Source: DATNBT01 sp964579765
GTDB taxonomy: Bacteria > Acidobacteriota > Vicinamibacteria > Vicinamibacterales > CAVVIG01
Assembly: GCA_964579765.1 (NCBI GenBank)
Contig: CAZOIK010000171.1
Span: forward strand, 1 to 35,537
DNA: 35,537 bases
Direction of reading: 5' to 3'
The notes below the pieces were generated by a model. That model was given only the letters and a program-made list of their open reading frames with translations. It made no database searches and was not told the origin of the DNA. Made by a program: the position numbers and the translations under genes. Positions within the stretch are counted from its first letter, which is position 1. Every line of letters starts with the position of its first letter. Positions 1 to 9,465 of the stretch are shown piece by piece.

Positions 1-147
1 GTCGATGTCGCGCTTGCGGAACCGCCACTGCCGGCCGACGCGGACCGCCGGGATCTTGCCGGCCTTGATCAGCCGGTACACCGTCCGCAGGTTCACCTGG
101 AGGTACTCGAGCACCTCTTCGGTCGTCAGAAACGTCTCGTCCATCAT
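1..147 (-). CDS. Excisionase-type helix-turn-helix DNA-binding protein (N-terminal part, cut by window edge)
   Basis: The 49 visible residues read as a classic MerR/excisionase-like winged HTH: an acidic start, then LTTEEVLEYLQVNLRTVYRL (the helix-turn-helix), then IKAGKIPAVRVGRQWRFRK (the wing) and RDID. Such small domains bind DNA, and in this family they occur as phage excisionases, plasmid regulators or stand-alone transcription factors. The start ATG (147-145) lies in an ATGA overlap with the stop of the upstream histidine kinase, so the two are probably translated together; a second ATG follows directly at 144. The gene runs off the left edge, so its full length and any C-terminal domain are unknown. 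No integrase is visible beside it, so a regulator is more likely than a true excisionase. Confidence 0.8.
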   Translation of the reverse strand, partial: MMDETFLTTEEVLEYLQVNLRTVYRLIKAGKIPAVRVGRQWRFRKRDID

Positions 148-2246
148 GCGTTGGCTCGCTCAGCGTCGGCGCGCGTCGGCAATACGACGGTGAACATCGC
201 GCCGCCCTCCGGGTGATTCGCCGCGTGGATCTCTCCGCCGTGTTCCTGCACGATGCCGTAGGCGATGGCGAGGCCGAGCCCCGTGCCCTTGCCGACTTCC
301 TTGGTCGTGTAGAACGGCTCGAAGATCCGCGACAGCGCCTCCTCGGGGATTCCCCTGCCCGTGTCCCGCACCGTCGTCACGATGCGGTCGGCATCGCGGG
401 TCGCCGTAATCTCAATCCGTCCCGGGCGTCCGGTTGCCGCGACCGCCTGCTCCGCGTTCATCATGATGTTGAGAAAGACCTGATGAAGCAGCAGCGGATC
501 GCTCTGCACCCGCGGCATTTTGTGGTCATAGTGTCGCACGACTTCAATGTCCGCGGCACGGCAGGCCGCCGATCGTAGTGCAATCACTTTCTGCAGGATC
601 GGGGGCAGCGACACCGCCCGCCGGGCGAGACGGCGGGATCCGGCGAACACCAGCAGGTTGCGGACGATTTTGGCCGCGCGGTCGGCTTCACGGTAAATCG
701 TCTGGACCTCCTTGCGGAGCTGCTTCGGGAAGGCCCCGGTCACCCGCAGCAGTTCCAGGTGCCCGAGGACGCCCTGCAGGGGGTTGTTCAGCTCATGGGC
801 GATGCCGGCGACGAACTGGCCGAGCGCGGCGAGCTTCTCCGACTGCGTGAGCCGCTTGCGCAGTTCTTCGCGCTCGACCTCGAGCTTGGACTGCGGCGTG
901 AGGTCGCGCGCGACGAGCACCATCCCCGTTTTCCGGCGCTCCTGATCGACCAGGTCCGTGGCGGTGAACATGAACGGGCCGTTGAGCGCCGGATCCACCA
1001 GCTCGCACATGGCGGGCGCCGTCGGGTCGGATCGCACGTCGGCCTGCTCCTGCCGCGCGACCCACGCGGCGAGCTCCGGGCCCACGCACTCCGAGAGCGT
1101 CTGCCCGAGCAGCGCGTCACGCGAGCGGCCCAGCCGGTTCGCGAACGCCTCGTTGACCTGCACGATCTTGCCGAACCGGTCGGCGACGACGACCAGGTGC
1201 CAGATCGAGTCGAAGGCGTTCTCGAGCTCGCGCCGCGACCGGATGACGTCGTCGAGCAGCTGCGTCGTCTCGATGGCGTTGGAGAGCTGCCGGCCGAGCT
1301 CGTCGGCGCGATCGAGCAGGTCGAGCTCGCCGCCGGCCTCGACGCGCGCGCCCTCGAAGACGATCGTGCCGAGCGCGCGCCGGTAGCCGCGCAGCGGGAC
1401 GGTGACGGTGGACGTCGCTTCGTGGCCGGGCGAGACGAGCTCCGCCCTCGTCCGTCGCATCGCGATCGCCGCCGGCGCGAGCGCGTCGTCCGTGCTGACG
1501 CGGACGCCGCGCGAGACGTGTTCGGGATCCGAAGAGCCCTGGAGCACGAGCTGGCGTCCGCGGCGATCGTGCACCCAGACCGACGTGCGGTCGGCGGCGT
1601 AGAGGCGGTTCGCGCCGACGCAGAAGATCTCGAGGCCGGCGCCGAGGTTGAGCGTCGCCGAAATGCTGGCGGAGAATTCGTCGATGAGCTCGCGAAGATC
1701 CCGCTGCAGCGTGTCGCGTTCACGCAGTCGCAGCAGCTCGAGCGCCGTCACGAATGCGTCTGACACGGCCAGGCTCTCGGCGCCGAGCACGGTCGCCTCG
1801 GGCGCGTCCGTGAACCCGATCGTCGCCAGTCCGAGCCGCGTGTCGCCCTGCGCGAGCGGAAGCAGCAGCGCGATCGCCTTGCCGAGGCGCAGCGCCAGAT
1901 CGGGCATCTGCCGCGCGAGATCCGTCACGAGGACGGGCGTGCGGCGCGTGAACGCCTGCGTCACGAGCGCGGCTTCGTCAGTGCCCGGCGTCCACGGATC
2001 GACGCGCAGTTCGTCGAGGCCGTAGCCCGACGTCGCCTGCAGCGCGCCGCTGCGCGGGTTGTGCTCGAACAGGAGCGAGCACTCGCCGCCGGTGGCGTCG
2101 AGCGCGTCGCGATGCAGATGCTGCAGGATCTCCGGCGCGCGCGATCCGCCGGCGAGCAGCGACAGCAGCGACGGCGATGCCGTGCCGGCGCCGGTCACAG
2201 ACGACAGCGGCCTCGTGAGGCGTGACGAATGGGTCTCCTGCGACAT
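144..2246 (-). CDS. Soluble sensor histidine kinase (GAF-GAF-PAS-HisKA-HATPase)
   Basis: A 700-residue kinase without any membrane segment, so it probably senses a cytoplasmic signal. The N-terminal 330 residues look like two GAF-type sensor domains, followed by a PAS domain (about 345-465, with the VVVADRFGKIVQVNEAF signature). The dimerisation/phosphoacceptor helix carries GIAHELNNPLQG with His484 as the phosphorylation site; the HELNNPL form is typical of NtrB-like kinases. The ATPase domain has the N box (NIMMNAEQA, Asn597), the G1 box DTGRGIPEE, the F box FEPFYTTK and the G2 box GKGTGLGLA, all intact. There is no receiver domain and no response regulator in the window. Its stop overlaps the start of the HTH gene, which may be its output. 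The start ATG has no clear ribosome-binding site. Confidence 0.9.
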   Translation of the reverse strand: MSQETHSSRLTRPLSSVTGAGTASPSLLSLLAGGSRAPEILQHLHRDALDATGGECSLLFEHNPRSGALQATSGYGLDELRVDPWTPGTDEAALVTQAFTRRTPVLVTDLARQMPDLALRLGKAIALLLPLAQGDTRLGLATIGFTDAPEATVLGAESLAVSDAFVTALELLRLRERDTLQRDLRELIDEFSASISATLNLGAGLEIFCVGANRLYAADRTSVWVHDRRGRQLVLQGSSDPEHVSRGVRVSTDDALAPAAIAMRRTRAELVSPGHEATSTVTVPLRGYRRALGTIVFEGARVEAGGELDLLDRADELGRQLSNAIETTQLLDDVIRSRRELENAFDSIWHLVVVADRFGKIVQVNEAFANRLGRSRDALLGQTLSECVGPELAAWVARQEQADVRSDPTAPAMCELVDPALNGPFMFTATDLVDQERRKTGMVLVARDLTPQSKLEVEREELRKRLTQSEKLAALGQFVAGIAHELNNPLQGVLGHLELLRVTGAFPKQLRKEVQTIYREADRAAKIVRNLLVFAGSRRLARRAVSLPPILQKVIALRSAACRAADIEVVRHYDHKMPRVQSDPLLLHQVFLNIMMNAEQAVAATGRPGRIEITATRDADRIVTTVRDTGRGIPEEALSRIFEPFYTTKEVGKGTGLGLAIAYGIVQEHGGEIHAANHPEGGAMFTVVLPTRADAERANA

Positions 2247-2367
2247 CTATTAATGGAAGCGCGGCGGACAGGCCGACTCCTGCGGATTGTACGCGATTGC
2301 ACGAGGCCGCGCCACACGCGCCGCGGCGCACGCGCGCGATAGGGGCCGAGCTAACTACATGTGCCCG

Positions 2368-2373
2368 TATAAT
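2368..2373 (+). promoter_or_regulatory. Possible -10 element (TATAAT) upstream of the sigma-factor gene
   Basis: A perfect TATAAT sits in the 243-bp divergent gap between the histidine kinase and the ECF sigma gene, about 120 bp before the sigma start. No convincing -35 hexamer stands at 16-18 bp, so this is a weak call. The rest of the gap (2247-2489) shows no other feature I can support, and I could not find a matched GGAAC/GTC-type ECF promoter for autoregulation. Confidence 0.25.
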
Positions 2374-2489
2374 TTAGAGATACCCGGCGCCTGCGGATGG
2401 GACCAGACGGCCACCCGCGCGCCGGCGGAGTCTAACGTCCTGTAGAACGTCCGGATCGACCGGACAGAAAAGGCCCTGTCGCGCTCCGC

Positions 2490-3053
2490 ATGACGTGGTC
2501 GGACGAAGAGCTCGTCACCCGATCGATCGGGGGCGACGCCGAGAGCTTCAATCAGCTGGTGCTGCGATGGGAACGGCCCATCTATGCCCTCGCGTACCGC
2601 GTGATCGGCCGCGAAGAGGACGCGCGCGACGTGTGCCAGGAGACGTTTCTGCGCGCGTTCCGCGCGCTGAACGGCTTCCGCGGCCAGGCGAAGTTCTCGT
2701 CGTGGCTCTATCGCATCGCGCTCAACCTGTGCCGCGACTGGGTGCGGCGGCAGCGCCGGACGCCCGTCGTGCAGGTGCCGGACGACATCGACGTGATGGA
2801 ACTCGCGGCGGCGCGCGAGCCGGTCGAGCCGATCGAGGACGTCGTCGCGCGGCACGATCTGACGCGCGCCGTGGAGCGCGCGATGGCGAAGCTGCCCGAG
2901 GAGCAGCGAACCGCGATCATCCTGAAGGAGTATCACGGCCTGACGTTCCAGGAGATCGCCGACCTCGCCGGATGTCCGCTCAGCACGGTCAAAACCCGTC
3001 TCTATCAGGGGCTCGCGGTGCTGCGCCGCGAGCTCGGCCAGAGTGATCAATGA
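2490..3053 (+). CDS. ECF-type RNA polymerase sigma factor (RpoE-like)
   Basis: A 187-residue alternative sigma factor. Region 2 is clear (YRVIGREEDARDVCQETFLR, then FRGQAKFSSWLYRIALNLCR, about residues 25-85), and region 4 is clear near the C terminus (LPEEQRTAIILKEYHGLTF followed by EIADLAGCPLSTVKTRLYQG), the DNA-binding helix that reads the -35 element. Region 3 is missing, as in all ECF sigmas. Its stop overlaps the start of the next gene (ATGA at 3050-3053), which encodes a zinc-finger-type anti-sigma partner, the usual arrangement for a sigma held inactive at the membrane. The ribosome-binding site is poor (AAAAGG lies about 15 nt upstream). The regulon cannot be read from the window, but the downstream secreted protein and lipoprotein suggest an envelope role. 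Confidence 0.93.
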   Translation: MTWSDEELVTRSIGGDAESFNQLVLRWERPIYALAYRVIGREEDARDVCQETFLRAFRALNGFRGQAKFSSWLYRIALNLCRDWVRRQRRTPVVQVPDDIDVMELAAAREPVEPIEDVVARHDLTRAVERAMAKLPEEQRTAIILKEYHGLTFQEIADLAGCPLSTVKTRLYQGLAVLRRELGQSDQ

Positions 3054-3802
3054 CCACCATTCAGTGCACGTATCCCGATCGCGACGCCGTGCTCGTCGCC
3101 TATCTCTACGACGACATCGATCCGGCGGAGCGCGTGGCCTTCGACACGCACGTGATGACGTGCCTGCGCTGCCGGAGCGAGCTCGCCGACCTGCGCGGCG
3201 TCCGCGAGACGCTCGGCCGGTGGGCGCCGCCCGAACCGGTGCGCGCGTTCACGAGCCGCGATCGGCGGGCGCCCGACCCGGCGCGTCGCGCGGCCTGGTG
3301 GCGCGACATCCCGGTGTGGGCGCAGGTCGCGGCCGCGATGCTCGTGCTCGGCGTGTCGGCCGCGGTGGCGAACCTCGACGTGCGCTACGACCGGAGCGGG
3401 CTGACGGTCACCACCGGCTGGTCGAGGCGCGCGCAGCCGCCCGCGGCGCAGACGGCGGCCGCGCCGTGGCGCGGCGATCTGGCCGCGTTGCGCGGTGAGC
3501 TCGAGTCGGAGCTGCGTCAGGCGGTGCCGCCGGCCGCCGCGGCGGCGACCGCGGCGACGACGACCAACGACGCGCAGGTCGCTCGGCGCGTGCGCGCGCT
3601 GCTCGACGAGAGCGAGCGCCGGCAGCAGAACGAGCTCGCGCTGAGGCTCGCGCAGGCCGAGCGCGACTGGAGCGCGCAGCGGCAGGCCGATCTCAGGACG
3701 ATCAACCAGAATCTCGGCTACATCCAGACGAACACGTACGGCGAGCTGCTGAAGCAGCGCGAGGGCATGAACTATCTGCTGCGGGTGTCGCAGAAGCGGT
3801 AG
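3050..3802 (+). CDS. Membrane-anchored zf-HC2-type anti-sigma factor
   Basis: A 250-residue protein whose first 45 residues match the zinc-binding anti-sigma domain: His34-x3-Cys38-x2-Cys41 (sequence HVMTCLRC) after an acidic helix (YLYDDIDPAERVAFD). A single membrane segment follows at about residues 88-107 (VWAQVAAAMLVLGVSAAVA). The remaining part, beyond an Ala/Pro-rich linker, is a charged, probably coiled-coil region outside the membrane (about 175-250, rich in Arg, Glu and Gln). It should bind and inhibit the sigma factor encoded just upstream, with which it shares an ATGA overlap. The extracytoplasmic coiled coil is a plausible sensor part, but the signal is unknown. Small HxxxCxxC anti-sigmas are often named ZAS proteins. 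Confidence 0.85.
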   Translation: MTTIQCTYPDRDAVLVAYLYDDIDPAERVAFDTHVMTCLRCRSELADLRGVRETLGRWAPPEPVRAFTSRDRRAPDPARRAAWWRDIPVWAQVAAAMLVLGVSAAVANLDVRYDRSGLTVTTGWSRRAQPPAAQTAAAPWRGDLAALRGELESELRQAVPPAAAAATAATTTNDAQVARRVRALLDESERRQQNELALRLAQAERDWSAQRQADLRTINQNLGYIQTNTYGELLKQREGMNYLLRVSQKR

Positions 3803-3817
3803 GCAGGATCACACATC

Positions 3818-4720
3818 ATGAACACACAGCGTTTCGTTGCGTTCGGCGTTGCGGCCTCACTGACGGCGGCGGCGCCTGCCATGGCGCAGACGTCGCCGCG
3901 TCCCGACGATCCGAAGCAGACGCACTATCAGATCGGCGTGATGGAGCGCGTCCTCGAGGGCGCCGTCGAGCACGGCGCCGCCCTCATCCGCGATCGGTGG
4001 CAGGCCATCGCGCCGGGCGCGCCGGCGCAGATGCTGATTCTCGACAGCCCGCGCGTGCGCGGCTTTCGGCTCGACGGCTACGGCGTGTTCTTCGACGTCG
4101 AGGTGCCGTCGCTCAACGGCACGCTGACGTGGACGCTGCGCACGCTCGATCAGAACGATCTCAGCCTGCAGAACGCGTTGAACGTGCTGAAGTCACGGCT
4201 CGATCCGTCGGACGTCGATCTCCAGCAGGCGCTCAAGCGCGTGGAACTGCAGGTCGGCACGCCGACACTGGCGACGGCGATTTCGGCCCCGCCGCCGGCG
4301 GCCTCGGGTGCGCCGACACTGCCGACGCCACGTCGCGCGGCCGGCGTTCAACCGTCCGCGGCCGAGCGACCCGTGACGGCGGCCTCGCTCGCCGCGGCGC
4401 CGGCGCGTGCCGCGGTCGCGCCACAGGCGCCCTCGGCGCAGGATCACTTCCTCGAGAACCCGAACGCGGCGTATCGCGCCGAGGTCGTCCAGGCGCTCTC
4501 GGACGCGATGCTCGATTACAGCGGCCCCCTCGCCATCGGTCCCGACGAGTGGCTGACGATTGCCGCGCGCGGCATCCAGGATCGGCCGCGCCTCGGCCCG
4601 GCGGACAACGACGTGCAGACGGTGACGATTCGCCTCAAGGGCGCAGACCTGGCCGCCTTCCGCGCCGGGCAGATCTCCCGCGACGACGTGATGAAGCGGA
4701 TCGAGCAGCGGGTGTTCTAG
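3818..4720 (+). CDS. Secreted protein of unknown function in the sigma/anti-sigma operon
   Basis: A 300-residue protein starting 16 bp after the anti-sigma gene, with an AGGA ribosome-binding motif. It has a signal peptide (about 23 residues, ending APAMAQ) and should be periplasmic. I recognise no enzymatic family. The middle (about 140-205) is a low-complexity Ala/Pro/Thr linker separating two folded parts: residues 30-135, which contain alternating strands (LILDSPRVRGFRLDGYGVFF), and residues 210-300, which again look alpha/beta (YSGPLAIGPDEWLTIAARGI, VTIRLKGADLAAFRAGQIS). Position right behind a sigma/anti-sigma pair suggests that it acts in the same envelope signalling route or belongs to its regulon. 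Function is not assigned. Confidence 0.8.
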   Translation: MNTQRFVAFGVAASLTAAAPAMAQTSPRPDDPKQTHYQIGVMERVLEGAVEHGAALIRDRWQAIAPGAPAQMLILDSPRVRGFRLDGYGVFFDVEVPSLNGTLTWTLRTLDQNDLSLQNALNVLKSRLDPSDVDLQQALKRVELQVGTPTLATAISAPPPAASGAPTLPTPRRAAGVQPSAAERPVTAASLAAAPARAAVAPQAPSAQDHFLENPNAAYRAEVVQALSDAMLDYSGPLAIGPDEWLTIAARGIQDRPRLGPADNDVQTVTIRLKGADLAAFRAGQISRDDVMKRIEQRVF

Positions 4721-4747
4721 AATCACGAAGGACACAAAGGGCGTCTC

Positions 4748-5242
4748 ATGGTGCGAAGAAGAGGAACCGTATACGCGGCCATCGCAGGTCTCCTGCTCGC
4801 GGTGTCGGCCTGCGGCAAGCCGGTCGATCTCGGCAAGAACCTGCAGGTGCTCGACGTCTCGACCGGCTGGGCCGACGCCGGCCTGACCGACGACGGGCAG
4901 AACAAGCTCGTGCCGTTCGTGCAGTTCAAGCTGAAGAACCTCGCCGATCAGTCGCTGCCCGTGCTCCAGGTGAACGCGACGTTCCGTCCGGCCACCGAGG
5001 AGAAGGAATGGGGCTCGCGCTTCCAGTCGGTCGCGGGGTCGAGCGGCCTCGCCGCCGGCGCGACGACCGGCGCGCTCACCCTCAAGTCCGATCACGGCGT
5101 CACCGGTACCGACCCGCGCGCCGATCTCATCAAGAACAGCCACTTCGTGGACGCGCGCGTGCAGCTCACGGCCAAGTACGGCGCGACGCAGTGGGTGAAG
5201 ATCGGCGAGTATCCGGTCACGCGGCGGCTCGTCGCCGACTAG
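4748..5242 (+). CDS. Small lipoprotein of unknown function
   Basis: A 164-residue protein with a basic N terminus (MVRRRG), a hydrophobic stretch and a lipobox VSAC with Cys22 as the predicted lipidation site, so it should be an envelope lipoprotein. The mature part is beta-rich (VPFVQFKLKNLADQSLPVLQ, then RVQLTAKYGATQWVKIGEYP) and resembles small immunoglobulin-like lipoproteins, but I cannot place it in a named family. It follows the secreted protein by 27 bp and probably belongs to the sigma-factor operon. The short gap holds GAATCACGAAGGACACAAAG, an A/G-rich string that provides the ribosome-binding site. Confidence 0.8.
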   Translation: MVRRRGTVYAAIAGLLLAVSACGKPVDLGKNLQVLDVSTGWADAGLTDDGQNKLVPFVQFKLKNLADQSLPVLQVNATFRPATEEKEWGSRFQSVAGSSGLAAGATTGALTLKSDHGVTGTDPRADLIKNSHFVDARVQLTAKYGATQWVKIGEYPVTRRLVAD

Positions 5243-5265
5243 CGGTCTCGCACTAGACTAGACCC

Positions 5266-6636
5266 GTGCTCGGCGGCGCGGACTACCCGTCTCTCGAGCG
5301 GCGTCTCGGTCCCTGGGACGCCGCCGCCATCGTCATCTCCAACGTCATCGGCGTCGGCATCTTCATCACGCCGGGCTTCATCGCGACGCTGCTGCCGAAC
5401 CGTGCGGCGATTCTCGGCGTGTGGACGCTCGGCGGCGTGCTGGCGTTGTTCGGCGCGCTCGCCTACGCGGAGCTCGCCGCGCGCCAGCCGGAAGCGGGCG
5501 GCGAGTACGTCTATCTGCGCGAAGCGTTCGGCGGGCTCGCCGCGTTTCTGACCGGCTGGACGTCGTTCGTCGCGGGCTTCAGCGGCGCGATCGCCGCGGG
5601 CGGCGTCGGCATCGCGGCGTATCTCGACCGCCTGCTGCCGGGCGTCGGCAACGCGGCGCCGCTCTTCGCCGTGCACGTCGGGCCGCTGTCGATCACGCTC
5701 TCGGTGCGCGCGCTCGTCGCGATCGCGATCATCGTGGCGCTCGCCCTCGTGCAGATGCGCGGCCTCGGCCTCGGCCGCGTCCTCCAGAACTCGCTGACGA
5801 CGCTCAAGGTGGCGGCGCTGCTGCTGTTTGCCGCGATCGGGCTGCTCGTGACGCGCGTGTCGAGCCCCGCGGCGTTCTCGGGCGAGGCCACGGTGCACGC
5901 GTCGAGCTGGCTGCTCGCGCTCGTGCCGGTGATGTTCAGCTACTCGGGGTGGAACGCCGCCGTGTACGTCGCCGAAGAGATCAAGAACCCGGTGCGGAAC
6001 GTGCCGCGCGCGCTGCTCATCGGCACGGTCGCGACCGTCGCGCTTTACCTTGCGCTCAACGCGCTGTACCTGCGCGTCGTGCCGGAGGCGCAGTTTGCCG
6101 GCAGCGTCGCCGTCGGCGAAGTGGCGGCCGAGCGGCTCTTCGGATCGGCGGCCGGCGTGCTCTTCGCCGTCGTCGCGGTCGTGATCCTGCTGAGCAGTCT
6201 GAGCGCGATGACGACCGCCGGCCCGCGCGTGTACTTCGCCATGGCGCGCGACGGCGCGTTCGTGCCTGCGGCAGCGCGCGTCCATCCGCGCTTCCGCACC
6301 CCGGCGACCGCGATCGTCGCGCAGGCCGCGTGGAGCTCGCTGCTCGTTCTCTCGGGCACGTTCGAGCAGCTGCTGACCTACACCGGCTTCGGCGTGATTC
6401 TCTTTTCGGCGCTGGCGGTGCTGTCGCTCTTCTTCGTGCGCCGCACCGCCACCGAAGCGGCGGTGTTTCGCGCGTGGGGCTATCCGTGGGCGCCGGCGCT
6501 CTTCTGTCTGGTCGGCTTTGCGATCGTGGTGAACACGTTCCTGGATCCGCAGGGCCGCAACGTGGCGTTCGCGGGCGTCGCGGTGATGGCGGCCGGCGTG
6601 CCGATCTACTGGTGGGTGAAATCCACCCGCAGGTAG
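5266..6636 (+). CDS. APC-superfamily amino-acid permease
   Basis: A 456-residue integral membrane protein with about twelve hydrophobic segments. The N-terminal signature fits amino-acid/polyamine/organocation transporters: AAIVISNVIGVGIFITPG, with the unwound GVGIF helix that contacts substrate in this family, followed by LGGVLALFGALAYAELAA. Helix 6 carries PVMFSYSGWNAAVYVAEEIK, which is typical of LAT/serine-threonine exchanger-like members. It should move amino acids across the inner membrane by proton symport or exchange; the substrate cannot be read from sequence. The start is a GTG at 5266, 23 bp after the lipoprotein, so it may share that transcript. The stop codon TAG is part of a palindromic repeat. 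Confidence 0.9.
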   Translation: MLGGADYPSLERRLGPWDAAAIVISNVIGVGIFITPGFIATLLPNRAAILGVWTLGGVLALFGALAYAELAARQPEAGGEYVYLREAFGGLAAFLTGWTSFVAGFSGAIAAGGVGIAAYLDRLLPGVGNAAPLFAVHVGPLSITLSVRALVAIAIIVALALVQMRGLGLGRVLQNSLTTLKVAALLLFAAIGLLVTRVSSPAAFSGEATVHASSWLLALVPVMFSYSGWNAAVYVAEEIKNPVRNVPRALLIGTVATVALYLALNALYLRVVPEAQFAGSVAVGEVAAERLFGSAAGVLFAVVAVVILLSSLSAMTTAGPRVYFAMARDGAFVPAAARVHPRFRTPATAIVAQAAWSSLLVLSGTFEQLLTYTGFGVILFSALAVLSLFFVRRTATEAAVFRAWGYPWAPALFCLVGFAIVVNTFLDPQGRNVAFAGVAVMAAGVPIYWWVKSTRR

Positions 6637-6685
6637 TGCAGACCTTCAGGTCTGCCGGCGCATGCAGGCCTGAAGGCCTGCGCTA
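6634..6685. repeat. Paired palindromic (REP-like) repeat between convergent genes
   Basis: Two inverted copies of a 22-bp element face each other: plus strand at 6634-6655 and minus strand at 6685-6664, separated by CGGCGCAT. Each is TAG, then YG, then a palindrome of the form GCAGRCCTTCAGGYCTGC. The TAG of the left copy is the stop codon of the permease, and the TAG of the right copy is the stop codon of the PEGA protein on the other strand. The whole 52 bp can form one long hairpin or two small ones and may serve as a two-way transcript end. A third copy lies at 26345-26366. Confidence 0.85.
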
Positions 6686-7396
6686 CTTCTTGAGCGCGCC
6701 GAGGTACGTGATCGTCGTCCCTTCCTGAATCATCACGTCGAGCGAGAGCGGCTGCAGGCCCTGGCCGCGGATCTCGAGGCGGTGCGGCCCGGGCTCGAGC
6801 GTCAGACGCTGAAACGGATTGTCGAAGTCGTCCACGACGCCGACGTAGTAGCCGTCCACGTAGACGCTCGCGTCCGACGGCTTGACTCTCAGCCGGATCG
6901 CGCCCGTGTCCTCGGACCCGTCCGCCGTCACCGGCGCGTAGGTCGGGAACCACCCGTACCACGGGTCGTACGCGCCGTAGTAGCCGCTGTAGTACCCGTC
7001 GAAATATCCGCCGAGGAAGTCGCCGCCGAAACCGTAGCCCCACGGATAGAATCCGCCGCCGCCGAGGACGACGGCGGTGCCGCCGGTTGACGTCGGCCCT
7101 CGCCGCACGGCGGTGCCGCGCGCGGGGACGGCCCCGCCGCGGCGGCCGTAAGTCGCCGCCACGCCCGTCGCCGCGGTCTGCCGCGGGCCCAAGAAGCCCC
7201 CCCAGCTGCCGCCTCCCGAGCTCGACGGTCCCGCGCTCGAGGAGCCACCGCCGGACGACGACGAAGGCGCCGAGACCGGGGCCGCCGTCCCGGCCGACGA
7301 CGCGCCGGCCGGCGCGCTGTGTTGCGCGAGCGCGGTCGCCGGAACAGCCAGCACGCCTGCGAGCATCGCCGAGAGAAGATGTCGCGTCATATACAT
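6683..7396 (-). CDS. Secreted PEGA-domain protein
   Basis: A 237-residue protein. The start at 7396 (MYMTRHLL) or at 7390 gives a clean signal peptide ending ATALAQ; longer upstream versions lack one. The mature N terminus is a Ser/Gly/Ala low-complexity stretch (about 25-75), followed by a Gly/Tyr-rich part with repeated YSGYYG-like steps (about 115-155). The last 80 residues are a PEGA domain: AIRLRVKPSDASVYVDGYYV, a strand-rich middle, LEPGPHRLEIRG and a final strand run ending in LGALKK. PEGA domains are small beta domains found in surface proteins of many bacteria. It probably sits in the periplasm or on the cell surface. Neighbours give no further hint; it is divergent from hslV. Confidence 0.85.
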   Translation of the reverse strand: MYMTRHLLSAMLAGVLAVPATALAQHSAPAGASSAGTAAPVSAPSSSSGGGSSSAGPSSSGGGSWGGFLGPRQTAATGVAATYGRRGGAVPARGTAVRRGPTSTGGTAVVLGGGGFYPWGYGFGGDFLGGYFDGYYSGYYGAYDPWYGWFPTYAPVTADGSEDTGAIRLRVKPSDASVYVDGYYVGVVDDFDNPFQRLTLEPGPHRLEIRGQGLQPLSLDVMIQEGTTITYLGALKK

Positions 7397-7513
7397 TGCC
7401 GACAGCAACTCGACTGCCAACGTCGCGCTGCGGAATGCCGGGAGGAGCGCGCCGTTCGCGCGCGTTGTGTCACCGACATAGTGCAGCACGCCGCGCTCGG
7501 GTGACCCGTTTTC

Positions 7514-7541
7514 TTGACACCCTTTCCGGCCGACCGATAGA
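7514..7541 (+). promoter_or_regulatory. Probable sigma-70 promoter of the hslVU operon
   Basis: A consensus -35 TTGACA (7514-7519) is followed after 16 bp by GATAGA (7536-7541), a poor -10. Initiation would fall about ten bases before the hslV ATG at 7559. I see no CIRCE inverted repeat and no clear heat-shock sigma-32 motif in the 162-bp gap between the PEGA gene and hslV. Confidence 0.5.
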
Positions 7542-7558
7542 CTCCGAGATTGCCCGCC

Positions 7559-8085
7559 ATGTTGCACAGCACCACCATCCTTGCAGTCCGGCATCGTGAC
7601 CATTCCGTGATGGCCGGCGACGGACAGGTCACCTTCGGCAACACGGTCGTCAAGCAGGGCGCGAAGAAGATCCGGCGCCTCTACAACGATCGGATCATCG
7701 CGGGCTTCGCCGGCTCGGCGGCGGACTCGTTCGCGCTGTTCTCGCGTTTCGAGTCGAAGCTCGAGCAGTACCGCGGCAACCTGGAGCGCTCGGCCGTCGA
7801 GCTCGCGAAAGACTGGCGCACGGATCGCATCTTGCGCCGGCTCGAAGCGATGCTCATCGTCCTCGACGCCTCGTCCATGTTCCTGCTGTCGGGCACCGGC
7901 GACCTCATCGAGCCCGACGACGGCATCGTCGCCATCGGATCGGGCGGCCCGTACGCGCTTGCCGCGGCAAAGGCGCTGGCGTACAACACCGACCTCGGAG
8001 CGCGCGCGATCGCCGAGAAGGCGATGGCCATTGCCGGGCAGATTTGCATCTACACGAACCAGCAGATCGCGGTCGAGGAGCTCTG

Positions 8086-8086
<1 letters not shown>
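7559..8086 (+). CDS. hslV: ATP-dependent protease peptidase subunit HslV
   Basis: HslV is the proteasome-like threonine peptidase that forms a double hexamer and degrades proteins unfolded by HslU in the cytoplasm. The 175-residue sequence matches closely: STTILAVRH at the N terminus with the nucleophile Thr at residue 5 after removal of the leader, AGDGQVTFGNTVVK, KKIRRLYNDRIIAGFAGSAA, ELAKDWRTDRILRRLEAML, AIGSGGPYALAAAKAL and the closing ICIYTNQQIAVEEL. I chose the ATG at 7559 rather than a TTG at 7550 because family members have only a few residues before the catalytic Thr. Its stop overlaps the hslU start in a TGATG. It is the first gene of the long plus-strand run. Confidence 0.97.

Positions 8087-9461
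<1,375 letters not shown>

Positions 9462-9465
<4 letters not shown>

Noticed and set aside
1..147. Mobile element boundary suggested by the excisionase-type HTH
   Set aside because: No integrase, attachment site or direct repeat is visible, and the gene is coupled to a histidine kinase.
4721..4747. The string GAATCACGAAGGACACAAAG as a genomic repeat copy
   Set aside because: It resembles a short repeat often seen in related genomes, but only one copy lies in the window, so I cannot support it from this sequence alone.
7397..7603. Longer N terminus for the PEGA protein
   Set aside because: The upstream extension overlaps the hslV promoter and start, and hides a clean signal peptide that begins at 7396 or 7390.
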